Assembly (NCBI RefSeq): GCF_023277925.1
Contig: NZ_CP063832.1
Coordinates: forward strand, 1,178,001-1,242,000
Length of the DNA stretch: 64,000 nt
Direction of reading: 5' to 3'
Source: Pseudomonas entomophila
Lineage (GTDB): Bacteria > Pseudomonadota > Gammaproteobacteria > Pseudomonadales > Pseudomonadaceae
Shown here: positions 32,515-42,038 of the stretch, one piece after another
Position numbering within the stretch: the first letter of the stretch is position 1
How the letters are laid out: every line of letters begins with the position of its first letter
Notes under the pieces: generated by a model
What the model was told of the DNA's origin: nothing
Databases searched by the model: none
What the model saw: only the letters and a program-made list of their open reading frames with translations
Program-made: the position numbers and the translations under genes

Positions 32515-35388
32515 ATGCAGGCCATGGCAATGGATCTACACGCGAACACACCCACGGTGACGGTCTTCAGCAACCGCAGTCAGGTGGTTCGCGAGGTTGC
32601 CTTTCACCGGCATCCCGGCACCCCGACCGTTACCGACACGCGCATCACCCGCCACCACTACGACCCGCGCGGTTTCCTGAACCGAAGTCAGGATCCCCGA
32701 TTGTTCGCTGCCGATCTTACGAACTTCACCTGGCTGAACGACCTCGCCGGCACGGTGGTCCGCACCCAAGGTGTCGACCCCGGCATCTCGCTCGACCTCA
32801 ACGACATCGCAGGCCGCCTGTTACTGACTGTCAGCCAGATCGCCCCGGGCCTGGACGGCGATGACTACAGCCAGGCGGTCACCCGTACCTGGCGCCACGA
32901 GCCGCCGACCTTGCCCGGGCGCCTGCTGGCCATCACGGAACAGGCCAGCGGCGAGCCTGTTCGCCAAGCCGAGCGCTTCGTCTATGCCGGCGCCGACCAG
33001 ACGGCCAGGCAGCGCAACCTGGCCGGCCGCTGCAGCCACCACTACGACACGGCGGGGCTGCTGCGCACCGACAGCCTGGCCCTGACCGGCCCGGCATTAG
33101 CCAGCATGCGACGGCTACTCAAGGTGGCCGACGATGTTGCGGTGATGAGCGACTGGCAAGGCGAGGACGCATTGGTGTGGGAGACGCAGTTGGTGCCGGA
33201 GGGCGAAGGCCACCGCACCGTGGGCACCCTGGACGCCACCGGCACGCGGCTGACCAGCATTGATGCCGCCGGCCATGGGCAGCGTGTGGTCTATGACGTG
33301 GCCGGGCAGCTGCGAGGCAGTTGGCTCGCGGTGAAGGGCACGGCGGAGCAGGTGATCGTCACGTCGTTGAGCTATACCGCCACCGGCGAAAAGCGGGAGG
33401 AGGTGCATGGCAACGGGGTGGTGACCCACTACACCCGCGAACCCCGCACGCAGCGCCTGGCTGGTATCAGGACCGAGGGCCCGGGAGCCAAGGTGCTGCA
33501 GGAGCTGCATTACACCTACGACCCAGTGGGCAATGTGCTGGGCCGAGTGGACGAGGCGCTGGCGATCACGTACTGGCGCAACCAGAAGGTCGAGCCGCGC
33601 AACACCTATGACTACGACAGTCTGTACCAGCTGGTCAGTGCCAAGGGGCGCGAGATGGCCGGCGGCGGCAAGCTGGGCTCGGCCCGGTTGCCCTTTCAGG
33701 CATTCGATTACGCGACGTACACCAACTACACCCGGCTCTACACCTACGATACGGCCGGCAACCTGACGCGGATCGAGCATCAAGCCGATGCCAGCGGCAA
33801 CAGCCACACGACCGACATCACCGTCAGCGACCGTAGCAACCGAGCGGTGACCAGCGAGCTGGCGAGCGGCGCGGTGGACGTGGAAGCACTGTTCACGGCG
33901 GGCGGCCAGCAGAAACAGCTGTTCCCGGGCCAGCACCTGGCCTGGAGCCCGCGTGCGGAACTGCTGCAGGTGAAACCGGTGAGCCGCGAAGGCGAACCAG
34001 GCGATCACGAGGGTTACCGTTATGCGGGTGACAGCCAACGCTTGCTCAAGGTCAGCGCGCAGAAGACCTCAGGCGGTGAGCGAACGCAGCGGGTGGTATA
34101 CCTGCCAGGGTTGGAACTGCGCCGCACGGCAACGACGGGGAGCGCGCCGGAGGACTTGCAGGTGATTTGCGTGGGGCAGGCGGGGCGGGCGCAGGTTCGC
34201 GTCTTGCACTGGGTGACCGGTAAACCGCCAGAGATCAGCAACAACCAGTTGCGCTTCAGCGTTGACGACTTGCTCGGCAGCAGTGCGCTGGAGCTCGATG
34301 GCCAAGGCGAGGTCATCAGCCAGGAAGAGTATTTCCCGTTTGGTGGCACGGCGGTGTTCAGTGCGCGCAGCGAGGCCGAAGGTCGTTACAAGGTGCTGCG
34401 TTACTCGGGCAAGGAGCGCGATGCCACGGGGTTGTATTACTACGGCTATCGCTACTATCAGCCGTGGGTGGGGCGCTGGCTGAGCACGGACCCAATGGAA
34501 ACGGTAGATGGGCTCAATCTGTTCAGGATGGTGCGTAACAGTCCGGTTTCTTTCAGGGATGAAAACGGACTTGTGACAGTTGCTGAACTGAGGCAAAAAC
34601 ACCAGCAAGAGATCGACGCGAATAGACAAGGGGCCGGAACGCAACCGCCTCGAGTCGCGGCGCCCCGACCCAGTGTAAGTCGTCCGGAGCCCGGTGCTGC
34701 TGTGATAAATAAAAGAGAGATTCATACAGTAAGGCCAAGTGGGGTGAAGGCGCCCGGAGTAGAGAAACAGGAGCCCCCCCAATCGACCTCTGAAAAAAGG
34801 CCGGCGACGGCAGCGGTACAGGCTAATGCTGGAGCGGAAGCGGTCAAAAAGTCCTACACATTCTATAGAGTTGATGGGCGTGATTTTGAAACGCTGAAAA
34901 AGAATTCCCCGGAAGGCTTCAGGGCTTGGCAACCTCTTGATACATCAGCCTCAAGAAAGCTTGTAAACGTATTTTTAGGGGGGAAGGATATCAGTGGCCT
35001 TCCAAAGAACCTATCGGAGGAAATTAAAAGAATGGGCGCCTCACCCAGTCTGCAGGACCTTTCAAGGTATATAAAAGTTACAAAGGATAGGTCAACGACG
35101 ACATGGGTTTCGGCTGCAGTAAATACCAATGGTGGAGGGCAGAGCGGCGGTAGTCCAGTGTACGAGATTTCCATGGAATTGTACGAGTTTGTGGTGGTCA
35201 AGAAAAAACTTGCTCCCCACCTGGGCGGGGCGGCAGGTGTTATGAAACCGACTATTTTTATGGATGCGATTGAGCCAGATAAAGCAACGATAGTTGCATT
35301 GGGTCATGGTCCTGACGATGACCGGGAAGTGTCGTTTCTAAGTTTGATTCCTATGAAAAACATCAAACCGCACAATAGAAAAGCTTAA
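32515..35388 (+). CDS. TccC-like RHS toxin with ADP-ribosyltransferase-like C-terminus
   Basis: A 957-residue protein. Residues 1-680 or so are YD/RHS repeats of the insecticidal toxin complex C subunit: LHANTPTVTVFSNRSQVVRE at the start and the core YYYGYRYYQPWVGRWLSTDP followed by GLNLFRMVRNSPVSFRDENG. After the core the DNA becomes clearly AT-richer, the usual sign of a swappable toxin tail. The tail (residues about 775-957) has FYRVDGRD, STTTWVSAAVNTNGGG and DDREVSFLSLIPMKNI. These resemble the Arg, Ser/Thr-x-Ser and [D/E/Q]-x-Glu motifs of ADP-ribosyltransferases such as those of TccC3 and TccC5. GGGAGG precedes the ATG. No TcdA or TcdB gene is near, so it is an orphan, and no immunity gene is evident. 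Confidence 0.85.
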   Translation: MQAMAMDLHANTPTVTVFSNRSQVVREVAFHRHPGTPTVTDTRITRHHYDPRGFLNRSQDPRLFAADLTNFTWLNDLAGTVVRTQGVDPGISLDLNDIAGRLLLTVSQIAPGLDGDDYSQAVTRTWRHEPPTLPGRLLAITEQASGEPVRQAERFVYAGADQTARQRNLAGRCSHHYDTAGLLRTDSLALTGPALASMRRLLKVADDVAVMSDWQGEDALVWETQLVPEGEGHRTVGTLDATGTRLTSIDAAGHGQRVVYDVAGQLRGSWLAVKGTAEQVIVTSLSYTATGEKREEVHGNGVVTHYTREPRTQRLAGIRTEGPGAKVLQELHYTYDPVGNVLGRVDEALAITYWRNQKVEPRNTYDYDSLYQLVSAKGREMAGGGKLGSARLPFQAFDYATYTNYTRLYTYDTAGNLTRIEHQADASGNSHTTDITVSDRSNRAVTSELASGAVDVEALFTAGGQQKQLFPGQHLAWSPRAELLQVKPVSREGEPGDHEGYRYAGDSQRLLKVSAQKTSGGERTQRVVYLPGLELRRTATTGSAPEDLQVICVGQAGRAQVRVLHWVTGKPPEISNNQLRFSVDDLLGSSALELDGQGEVISQEEYFPFGGTAVFSARSEAEGRYKVLRYSGKERDATGLYYYGYRYYQPWVGRWLSTDPMETVDGLNLFRMVRNSPVSFRDENGLVTVAELRQKHQQEIDANRQGAGTQPPRVAAPRPSVSRPEPGAAVINKREIHTVRPSGVKAPGVEKQEPPQSTSEKRPATAAVQANAGAEAVKKSYTFYRVDGRDFETLKKNSPEGFRAWQPLDTSASRKLVNVFLGGKDISGLPKNLSEEIKRMGASPSLQDLSRYIKVTKDRSTTTWVSAAVNTNGGGQSGGSPVYEISMELYEFVVVKKKLAPHLGGAAGVMKPTIFMDAIEPDKATIVALGHGPDDDREVSFLSLIPMKNIKPHNRKA

Positions 35389-35876
35389 CGACCTTGTGCA
35401 GGGTCTGTCGCTCGGCAGGGTGACTGCAGCAACAGGTAGTTGCCCTCACTGCAGGTTCCGGTACCCACCCCGGCGAAACCACACGCATCATAGAACGCCA
35501 GCGCGGCGACATTGCACATCAGGCACTTGAGCCGGTAGCAAGTGCCGGGCCAGCCGGGCAGGGCGGCCAGCAGGGCGCGGCCGATTCCCTGGCGGGCGTG
35601 GCTGTCGGCGATGTACAGGTGATGGATGAAGTGGTCTGAGGCCCAGACTGAGATAAAGCCGACACAAAGACCGTCGATTTCGGCCAGCAGTATCTGCTCG
35701 CCTTCGGTCTGGGTATCGAAGTCCATCAACTGGAATTGCTCGCTTTGCTGCCAGCTAAAAGTTACCTGGCGACTGCGCAGGAACAGCTCGCGCAAGGCGG
35801 CTCGGTCTTTTGGCGTGGCACGCCGGATACAGGGGGAAGCGGCTTCGCACGCGGCGGGATTGGGTTTACGCGACAT
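35385..35876 (-). CDS. GNAT-family N-acetyltransferase
   Basis: A 163-residue GNAT protein that transfers acetyl from acetyl-CoA to an amine. The acetyl-CoA loop is HARQGIGRALLAAL (R/Q-x-x-G-x-G/A) near residue 95, preceded by the beta4 strand FIHHLYIADS, and CNVAALAFYDACGFAGVGTG is the C-terminal family signature. It converges on the toxin gene with a 4-base overlap. Opposite orientation argues against a role as its immunity partner. Substrate unknown. Confidence 0.87.
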   Translation of the reverse strand: MSRKPNPAACEAASPCIRRATPKDRAALRELFLRSRQVTFSWQQSEQFQLMDFDTQTEGEQILLAEIDGLCVGFISVWASDHFIHHLYIADSHARQGIGRALLAALPGWPGTCYRLKCLMCNVAALAFYDACGFAGVGTGTCSEGNYLLLQSPCRATDPAQGR

Positions 35877-35912
35877 GGGCGGCGCGAGAGGTACAGCTCA
35901 CCCCCTGTAGGA

Positions 35913-35936
35913 GCCGCACGGTATTAACCGTGCGGC
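35913..35936. repeat. REP-like hairpin overlapping the mrdA-like stop codon
   Basis: A 10-base-pair stem, GCCGCACGGT with ACCGTGCGGC, and the loop ATTA. The loop holds the TAA stop of the PBP2 gene on the minus strand. A TGTAGGAG REP edge adjoins it. It may separate the convergent or tandem transcripts. Confidence 0.75.
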
Positions 35937-37816
35937 GCAGGTTCTTTCCCCGTCGTGCCCGCATACTGGACCTTCAGATGCCCCTGGTCGTCCAGCAGAT
36001 ACGCATCCATCACCTCGCGCACCACCGGCCCGGCCACCCGGCCACCGGCCTCACCGTTCTCGATCATCACCGCCACCACCATGGCCGGGTGTTCGGCCGG
36101 CGCGAAGCCGACGAACAGGGCGTTGTCGCGGTGACGTTCGAGGGTCTTGTCGCGGTTGTAGCGTTCCCCCTGCTTGATCGCCACTACCTGCGCCGTGCCG
36201 CTCTTGCCGGCGATGCGGTACTGGGCGCCGGCGGCGGCGGCGCGGGCGATGCCGCGCGGGTCGTGCATGACCATCTGCATGCCTTGGCTGACCTGGTCCC
36301 AGGCACGCCGGTCATGCAGCACGATGTCCGGCATCGGGTTGGGGTCGATGGGCGCCTGGCCGCCAACGCTCATTGCCAGGTGCGGGCGGTGCCACGCGCC
36401 CTTGCTCGCCAGCAGGCTGGTGGCCTGGGCCAGCTGCAACGGCGTGACCTGCATGTAGCCCTGGCCGATCCCGAGAATCAGCGTCTCGCCGGGGAACCAC
36501 GCCTGGCGCCGGGTGGCGCGCTTCCAGGCTTGTGACGGCATCAGCCCGGGCGCTTCCTCGAACATGTCCAGCGAGACCTTCTGGCCCAGGCCGAACTCGG
36601 CCATGTAGTCGTGCAGGCGGTCGATGCCCAGCTTGTGCGCCAGGTCGTAGAAGTAGGTGTCGTTGGAACGCATGATCGCGGTGTACATGTCCACCCAGCC
36701 ATCGCCGGTGCGGTTCCAGTTGCGGTACTTGTGGTCGTAGTTGGGCAGCTCGTAGTAGCCGGGGTCGAACACCCGGTTGCCCGGGGTGATCACGCCGCTG
36801 TCCAGGCCGGCGATGGCCACCTCCGGCTTGACCGTTGAACCGGGAGCGTAGAGGCCGCGCAGCACGCGGTTGAACAGCGGCCGGTCGATGGAGTCGCGCA
36901 GAGCCGAGTACTGCTTGTAGCTGATGCCCTTGACGAACAGGTTGGGGTCGAAGCTGGGGTTGCTGACCATGGCCAGCACGTCGCCGTTGGCCGGGTCCAG
37001 CACCACCACCGCGCCACGGCGGTCACCCAGGGCTTTTTCGGCGGCCTGCTGCAGGTGGGCGTCGAGGCTCAGCACGATATCCTTGCCCGGCACCGGGTCG
37101 TGGTGGCGCAGCACGCGCATCACCCGGCCCTGGGCATTGGTCTCGACTTCCTCGTAGCCCACCTGGCCATGCAGTTCGTTCTCGTAGAAGCGCTCGACGC
37201 CGGTCTTGCCGATCGACTGGGTACCGCGGTAAGCGGTGCTGTCGAGGGTCTTGGCTTCTTTCTCGTTGATCCGCCCGACGTAGCCCACCGAATGGGCGAA
37301 GTGCTCGGCCAGGGGGTACTCGCGGATGAACTGCGGCGCCACGTCCAGGCCGGGCAGGCGGAACTGGTTGACGGCGATCAGGGCGATCTGTTCCTCGCTC
37401 AGGCCGACCATCAGGGTCACCGGCTCGAACGGCTTGCGGCCACGGCGCAGGTCCTTGTCGAACTGGTGGCGGTCGTCCTCGCCCAAGCCGAGGACCTGGG
37501 TGAGGGTGTCCAGCACCTTGGTCGAGTCGCCGGCGCGTTCGCGGGTCATGGTCAGGTCGAAACTGGGCTTGTTGGTCGCCAGCACCACGCCGTTGCGGTC
37601 GTAGATCAAGCCGCGCTCGGGCGGGATGGGCAGCACATGCACGCGGTTGTTTTCCGACACCGCCGACTGCTGGTCGTGCTGCAGCACCTGGAGCACGTAC
37701 AGCCGGCCCACCAGCACCGCCACCAGGCTCATCACCAGGACGGCGCAGGCCAGCAGCCGGCGGTTGACCAGGCTCTTTTCCTTCTCGTGGTCCTTGAGGG
37801 GGATGGGTTGCGGCAT
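35924..37816 (-). CDS. mrdA: Penicillin-binding protein 2 (peptidoglycan DD-transpeptidase)
   Basis: A 630-residue class B penicillin-binding protein that cross-links peptidoglycan during cell elongation at the inner membrane. I start at the ATG at 37816 (MPQPIPLKDHEKEKSLVNRR), the family N-terminus. One membrane segment follows (LACAVLVMSLVAVLVGRLYV), then the pedestal domain with PERGLIYDRNGVVLATN. The transpeptidase motifs are APGSTVKPE (S-x-x-K), MRSNDTYFY (S-x-N) and GKSGTAQVV (K-S-G-T). Pseudomonas normally has its main mrdA next to rodA; neither rodA nor other rod genes are here, so this is probably a second, paralogous PBP2. It stands alone. Confidence 0.92.
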   Translation of the reverse strand: MPQPIPLKDHEKEKSLVNRRLLACAVLVMSLVAVLVGRLYVLQVLQHDQQSAVSENNRVHVLPIPPERGLIYDRNGVVLATNKPSFDLTMTRERAGDSTKVLDTLTQVLGLGEDDRHQFDKDLRRGRKPFEPVTLMVGLSEEQIALIAVNQFRLPGLDVAPQFIREYPLAEHFAHSVGYVGRINEKEAKTLDSTAYRGTQSIGKTGVERFYENELHGQVGYEEVETNAQGRVMRVLRHHDPVPGKDIVLSLDAHLQQAAEKALGDRRGAVVVLDPANGDVLAMVSNPSFDPNLFVKGISYKQYSALRDSIDRPLFNRVLRGLYAPGSTVKPEVAIAGLDSGVITPGNRVFDPGYYELPNYDHKYRNWNRTGDGWVDMYTAIMRSNDTYFYDLAHKLGIDRLHDYMAEFGLGQKVSLDMFEEAPGLMPSQAWKRATRRQAWFPGETLILGIGQGYMQVTPLQLAQATSLLASKGAWHRPHLAMSVGGQAPIDPNPMPDIVLHDRRAWDQVSQGMQMVMHDPRGIARAAAAGAQYRIAGKSGTAQVVAIKQGERYNRDKTLERHRDNALFVGFAPAEHPAMVVAVMIENGEAGGRVAGPVVREVMDAYLLDDQGHLKVQYAGTTGKEPAPHG

Positions 37817-38053
37817 GGGGCTCGGTTTGGATCGCCAAAGGCACAGGTAATGATGGCGCCGCAACGAGAAACACGCGGGTCCTCGGTGCGGCACAGGGGC
37901 GGGGGATGCTACGCAAGGTGAACGGCCGGCTCAAGGCAGGCGCCGTACCTGCCGATGTGCCGGGCGGCGTCTGCGCCCCGCGTACAGGGCGCCTGCACCG
38001 AACATGAAGATTCCTTCACGTGACCGGTGGCCGCTGTGCCTTGCCACCCTGCA

Positions 38054-41000
38054 TCACGGTCGCCATTGCCCAGGAACGCTGTCGGTCCTGCTGAACCAGA
38101 CTTCTATCACGCCCCTGGCGCCATTGAGCGCGGGGGAGAGGGGCTCAAGTGTCCAGTCAGCGCCTGGCACGGTGGCTTGCACTGTGCTGACGATGTTGCG
38201 GGCGCACTCATATCCCGTTGCGTCGTGATAGCGCACCGTTGTCCTGGACACCTCCTTGGGCGCGGGACGTGCCGCACGGAACGCGGTCGCGACGACATCT
38301 TCGATCGGTGGCACGCTGGCCTGCCACTTGTCGTGCCACCAGCTCCTGAACACCCGAACCTGGTTGCGCATCTCCGGGCCATAGATCTGCATGTAGATCG
38401 TGTTGCCCTTGCACAGCGTACTTGCGGCTATTTGAGCCGCAGACGATCGCTCAGGGCTGGTGGCAGTGGCGTCAGGCTCGGCGGACGCCTCTGCTGGAGG
38501 CGGTGCGGGCATGGCCATCTCGGTGCCATCGGTCGGGGGCACAGCCATCGCGGCCATTGCGTGGCACCCCACCCGGACACCCGCCAGTTCTTCCGGTGAG
38601 CGGGTGTCGCTGACATCGATCTGGTAGGTCTCCTTGAAATCGCTGTACTGCTCGACCAGCGCGCTTCGTTGCGTGGAGCAGGGGTGCAAGGTCTTCCAGT
38701 TGCCGCCTTCGCTGTAGTCGTACCCCCAGTAGACGGTCGGCGATGGCGGCGCGGTCCTCACCAGGCACGACCCCGCATCCAGTGATTTCAGCCCGGACCT
38801 GGCTTCGACCATCGCCTGGCAGGCAGGCCCCATGCTGCCCTTCAGGGACGCGCAGGCGAGCACGCCATCGGCGATCACGCGCCTGCCGAACTCGGATTTC
38901 ATGAGCCAGCCGGCGTCACCCTTCATGCAATAGGTGTCGCCCGCGCGCAGCAGGGCGACCGCCAGCCGATTCGCGGCGCCCGCGAGATCACTCGAGGACG
39001 TTGCCGGCGGCAACTGTTCCCACAGTTTCGAGATCTCCACCAACGCCGCGCGCTCGTCCGCCATTCTGGTCTTCTGGGCGGTTCGATACGCATCGATGGA
39101 TTGCCAGGCGGCAACGGCCAGCGAGAGCACCACGCCCGCGCCTACGGTCGCGCCGACCGGGCCGACCTGGCGCCCCCAGACACTTCTCGAGGCGCGGTCA
39201 GTGGTCGGTTTGGCGGATGCGGCGGCACTTGCTGATGCCGGCAAGGAGGGGGTGTTGTCGGCATCCAGGTCGAACAGCACGTCCAGGTTCGCCCTTGTCT
39301 GGTCGATCAGGCGGCGGCTCAGGTATCCGCCCAGCTCGCTGCCCAGCGCGAAATAGGACTCCCACTGGCTCTCGCTGAAGAACTGATCGCCAGTGGGCTC
39401 CTGGGGGAACAGCGGGCACTGGCGCTTGTAGTTCGCCACGTCCATCGACACCGACCTGCAGATGTTGGGCTTGACCACGATGAGAATCGCCTGTGGCGCA
39501 TCCGGATAGGTGATGGTGGCGAGTGCCAGGCAGCTTTCGTTGTCGTCCTTGGCCAGGTCCTGCAGGGTGCCGAAGTAGCCGATGCTGTCGCACCACTCAC
39601 ACGCCGGATCGTCGGCGGTGGCCGGCGAGGACAGCCATGGGTTGCGTGGCTGGCGGAAGGTGATGGTGATGTTCATGTCGATGCGCGCCTTGCGCACCAG
39701 GTTCTCGACATCCTCGAACGAGTAGCCGGGGTCTGCGCCACAGTCGGCCAGCACGATCACGCTGGCCCGCTCCAGCAGCAGCGAATACACACCGGTATTC
39801 TCGAAGTGCCCGCCGTCGGTGACGAACCAGTCGTGCTCCGGGCCTGCGCCGAAGCTTGCGGACAGCTCATGGCGCAGCGCCTTCGATTTGGCGGCCATGC
39901 CTGCAAGTCGACGGCGGGTCGAGGCGCGAGCGGTGCCCGTCGGCCCACCCCGTTCATCCCGGGAGAGCCAGTAACCCAACCGCACACCGGCCAAGGTCAA
40001 TAGCGCCGCCAACCCGCGTTGCGTGCGGGCGCCAAGCCCCGGCGCGGCCGCCGCGCCGGAAATCGCCATCCAGCCGCCCAGGCTGAGCTTACCGATGCCG
40101 GGGAACTCGCTACGCCAGCCTTCCTGGTTGAATCGCGAGGCGCCGCCAGCCCGCACGCTGAGGATCAACCCTTTGCGATCACGATTGAACAGCCTGCCCT
40201 TGGGGTCGGCTGTTTGATTCACGCACGTGCTGATGATGTGCACGGGGCCACCAGCCAGATGCGGCTGGTAGGCTGCAAGGGAGACATCGTCGCCTGGCGC
40301 GACCTTGCCGACATTGCTGACCTCGTTGGTGGTGAGCTCGTTCGGTTCGATCCGGGCAAGGGCCGAGGCCGCGCCACTGCCACTGAAACGTGCCGGGTTG
40401 GTTGCCCCCAGGTAGCTGCGCACCAGCCGCGCCTTGTAGAACGTATGCAGGGACGACAGGTTGAGAAAGCCCAGGTTCGATCCGGTGGCCGCGACATACA
40501 GTGCCGGTGGGACCACGATGCACAACAGCGTCAGCCATCCCGCGCCGAACTGCGGCTGGATGACCTCGGCCGGGGCGCCATCCGACTTCACGAAATCCGG
40601 AAAAACGGGGGTGAAACCCACTTTCAGGACCAGGGACACCCACCAGACGAAGAGCGCGGCGGCAAGCAGGTAGCCGGCCAGTTGCAACAGCAACGGCATG
40701 AGACGGCTGGGAGGTGTGGCCTGCCGTTGTTGGCGGCCTTTGCTTGCACGCAAGCTGAGCATCAGTGCCTGGGCCGCACCCGAGATGACCGCCAGTGCGA
40801 TGCCGAGGTCGAGGGTCTCGAACACCCGGGTCTGGAACGCCACCAACCAGGCCAGCCGCTCGGCGATGCCCAGCGCCAGGATCAGCAGGGCGATGGCAAG
40901 GCATGCCCTTAGTTGCAGGGTCAGGCGATTGCGCATTTCCGACAGGGCATCTTTTTCGGCGGTGTCCCGAGCCGCCTGCTGGCCTTGCGCGGGCCGCAGG

Positions 41001-41974
41001 CGGAGCCAGCTGACCCGGGCGTGGGTTGCGGATGTGGCCAGAAGCAGGACGACCAGCAGCGCAATACTGGGCAGGAGGCGGGCCAGGCCCGCCGATTCCT
41101 GGTCGGCGGCGGAAGCCTGCGCCATTTCTCTCACCAACACCGCCGCGGCGATCAACACAAAGGACATCACGAGCTTGGCGAAACAGTACCAGGCAAAGTG
41201 CTTGGCGACCCATTGCGAATCCCAGTAGGTCAGCACCAGATGCAGCGCGATCGGCACCACCAGCACAAGCAGGAGCCAGGCCGTCGGCAGCCAGGGCTTG
41301 AGGACCATCAGCCCATTGAATAGCGAGGGTGTATCCCACTGGTACCCCATGGCCGCCAGACCTTGCCACACACCCAGGTCGAGGGCTGCCAGCAGGCTGC
41401 CTGCCAGCACCGCCAGCAAGCCGAACTCGAAGTGCAAGGCCAACAGGTTACGCAGGTAGAGGGTGATGGCGAACAGCCGGTCCGCAAAACCAGCGGGGGC
41501 CAGGTAGCGGCCGTTGGCGCGCAGCCACCAGCCGAACCATCGGCCCTGGGCATCGGCCATGGCGGCCTGCACCTGGTCGGCGGCGGCCGGAGGTGGCGTG
41601 CCATTCGATACGCCGGTCGCAGAGGGTGCTTCACCGTCTGGCCGGATTCGATCGTAGAGCCGGCCAAGCATGCTGCCGACATAGCTGCCGCCGGAAACGG
41701 TCGACAACAGGTCGAAGCGGCTGAGCAGCCCCTGCCTGGCGAGCCCGCGCAACAGGCCCAGGCTGAACGTCGCGCTGCGGATGCCACCGCCGGAGAGCGC
41801 CAGGCCCCATACGTCGCTGCCGTCCCTGGGGAGCTGCCCACTTGTGGCCAGCTCGGCCCCGTCCTCGAAGAGGCGCTCTCGTCGTTTGGCGATGAGGTCG
41901 CTCGATAGATTCGAAGGCGCGCCAGCGGGCGTTTGTGGTTGTGGAGCGTTGTTGGTAGAGCATTCTTCGTTCAT
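38054..41974 (-). CDS. Large membrane-associated patatin-like phospholipase
   Basis: A 1306-residue protein with a split patatin lipase domain. The oxyanion loop GLALSGGGIRSATFSLGLLR is near residue 57, and the nucleophile region STVSGGSYVGSML (Ser within G-G-S-Y-V-G, slightly off the usual G-x-S-x-G) near residue 92. The Asp of the dyad lies in VTDGGHFENTGVYSLL, roughly 600 residues later. Between them are many hydrophobic segments, probably 8-10 membrane helices. A further hydrophobic segment (GATVGAGVVLSLAVAAW) lies past residue 950, before a soluble C-terminal region with several cysteines. It likely hydrolyses lipid acyl esters at a membrane. The MBL-fold hydrolase gene lies 64 bases upstream, probably in the same operon. 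Confidence 0.85.
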   Translation of the reverse strand: MNEECSTNNAPQPQTPAGAPSNLSSDLIAKRRERLFEDGAELATSGQLPRDGSDVWGLALSGGGIRSATFSLGLLRGLARQGLLSRFDLLSTVSGGSYVGSMLGRLYDRIRPDGEAPSATGVSNGTPPPAAADQVQAAMADAQGRWFGWWLRANGRYLAPAGFADRLFAITLYLRNLLALHFEFGLLAVLAGSLLAALDLGVWQGLAAMGYQWDTPSLFNGLMVLKPWLPTAWLLLVLVVPIALHLVLTYWDSQWVAKHFAWYCFAKLVMSFVLIAAAVLVREMAQASAADQESAGLARLLPSIALLVVLLLATSATHARVSWLRLRPAQGQQAARDTAEKDALSEMRNRLTLQLRACLAIALLILALGIAERLAWLVAFQTRVFETLDLGIALAVISGAAQALMLSLRASKGRQQRQATPPSRLMPLLLQLAGYLLAAALFVWWVSLVLKVGFTPVFPDFVKSDGAPAEVIQPQFGAGWLTLLCIVVPPALYVAATGSNLGFLNLSSLHTFYKARLVRSYLGATNPARFSGSGAASALARIEPNELTTNEVSNVGKVAPGDDVSLAAYQPHLAGGPVHIISTCVNQTADPKGRLFNRDRKGLILSVRAGGASRFNQEGWRSEFPGIGKLSLGGWMAISGAAAAPGLGARTQRGLAALLTLAGVRLGYWLSRDERGGPTGTARASTRRRLAGMAAKSKALRHELSASFGAGPEHDWFVTDGGHFENTGVYSLLLERASVIVLADCGADPGYSFEDVENLVRKARIDMNITITFRQPRNPWLSSPATADDPACEWCDSIGYFGTLQDLAKDDNESCLALATITYPDAPQAILIVVKPNICRSVSMDVANYKRQCPLFPQEPTGDQFFSESQWESYFALGSELGGYLSRRLIDQTRANLDVLFDLDADNTPSLPASASAAASAKPTTDRASRSVWGRQVGPVGATVGAGVVLSLAVAAWQSIDAYRTAQKTRMADERAALVEISKLWEQLPPATSSSDLAGAANRLAVALLRAGDTYCMKGDAGWLMKSEFGRRVIADGVLACASLKGSMGPACQAMVEARSGLKSLDAGSCLVRTAPPSPTVYWGYDYSEGGNWKTLHPCSTQRSALVEQYSDFKETYQIDVSDTRSPEELAGVRVGCHAMAAMAVPPTDGTEMAMPAPPPAEASAEPDATATSPERSSAAQIAASTLCKGNTIYMQIYGPEMRNQVRVFRSWWHDKWQASVPPIEDVVATAFRAARPAPKEVSRTTVRYHDATGYECARNIVSTVQATVPGADWTLEPLSPALNGARGVIEVWFSRTDSVPGQWRP

Positions 41975-42038
41975 GGCTCATTCCCTTGAAGGTATATCCG
42001 GGCGTCCAGATTCTGTGAGCAGGTACCTGTACGCCGGG

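Noticed and set aside
35385..35876. GNAT gene as an immunity protein for the RHS toxin
   Set aside because: It is on the opposite strand and belongs to a general acetyltransferase family; TccC-type toxins with eukaryotic targets need no immunity protein.
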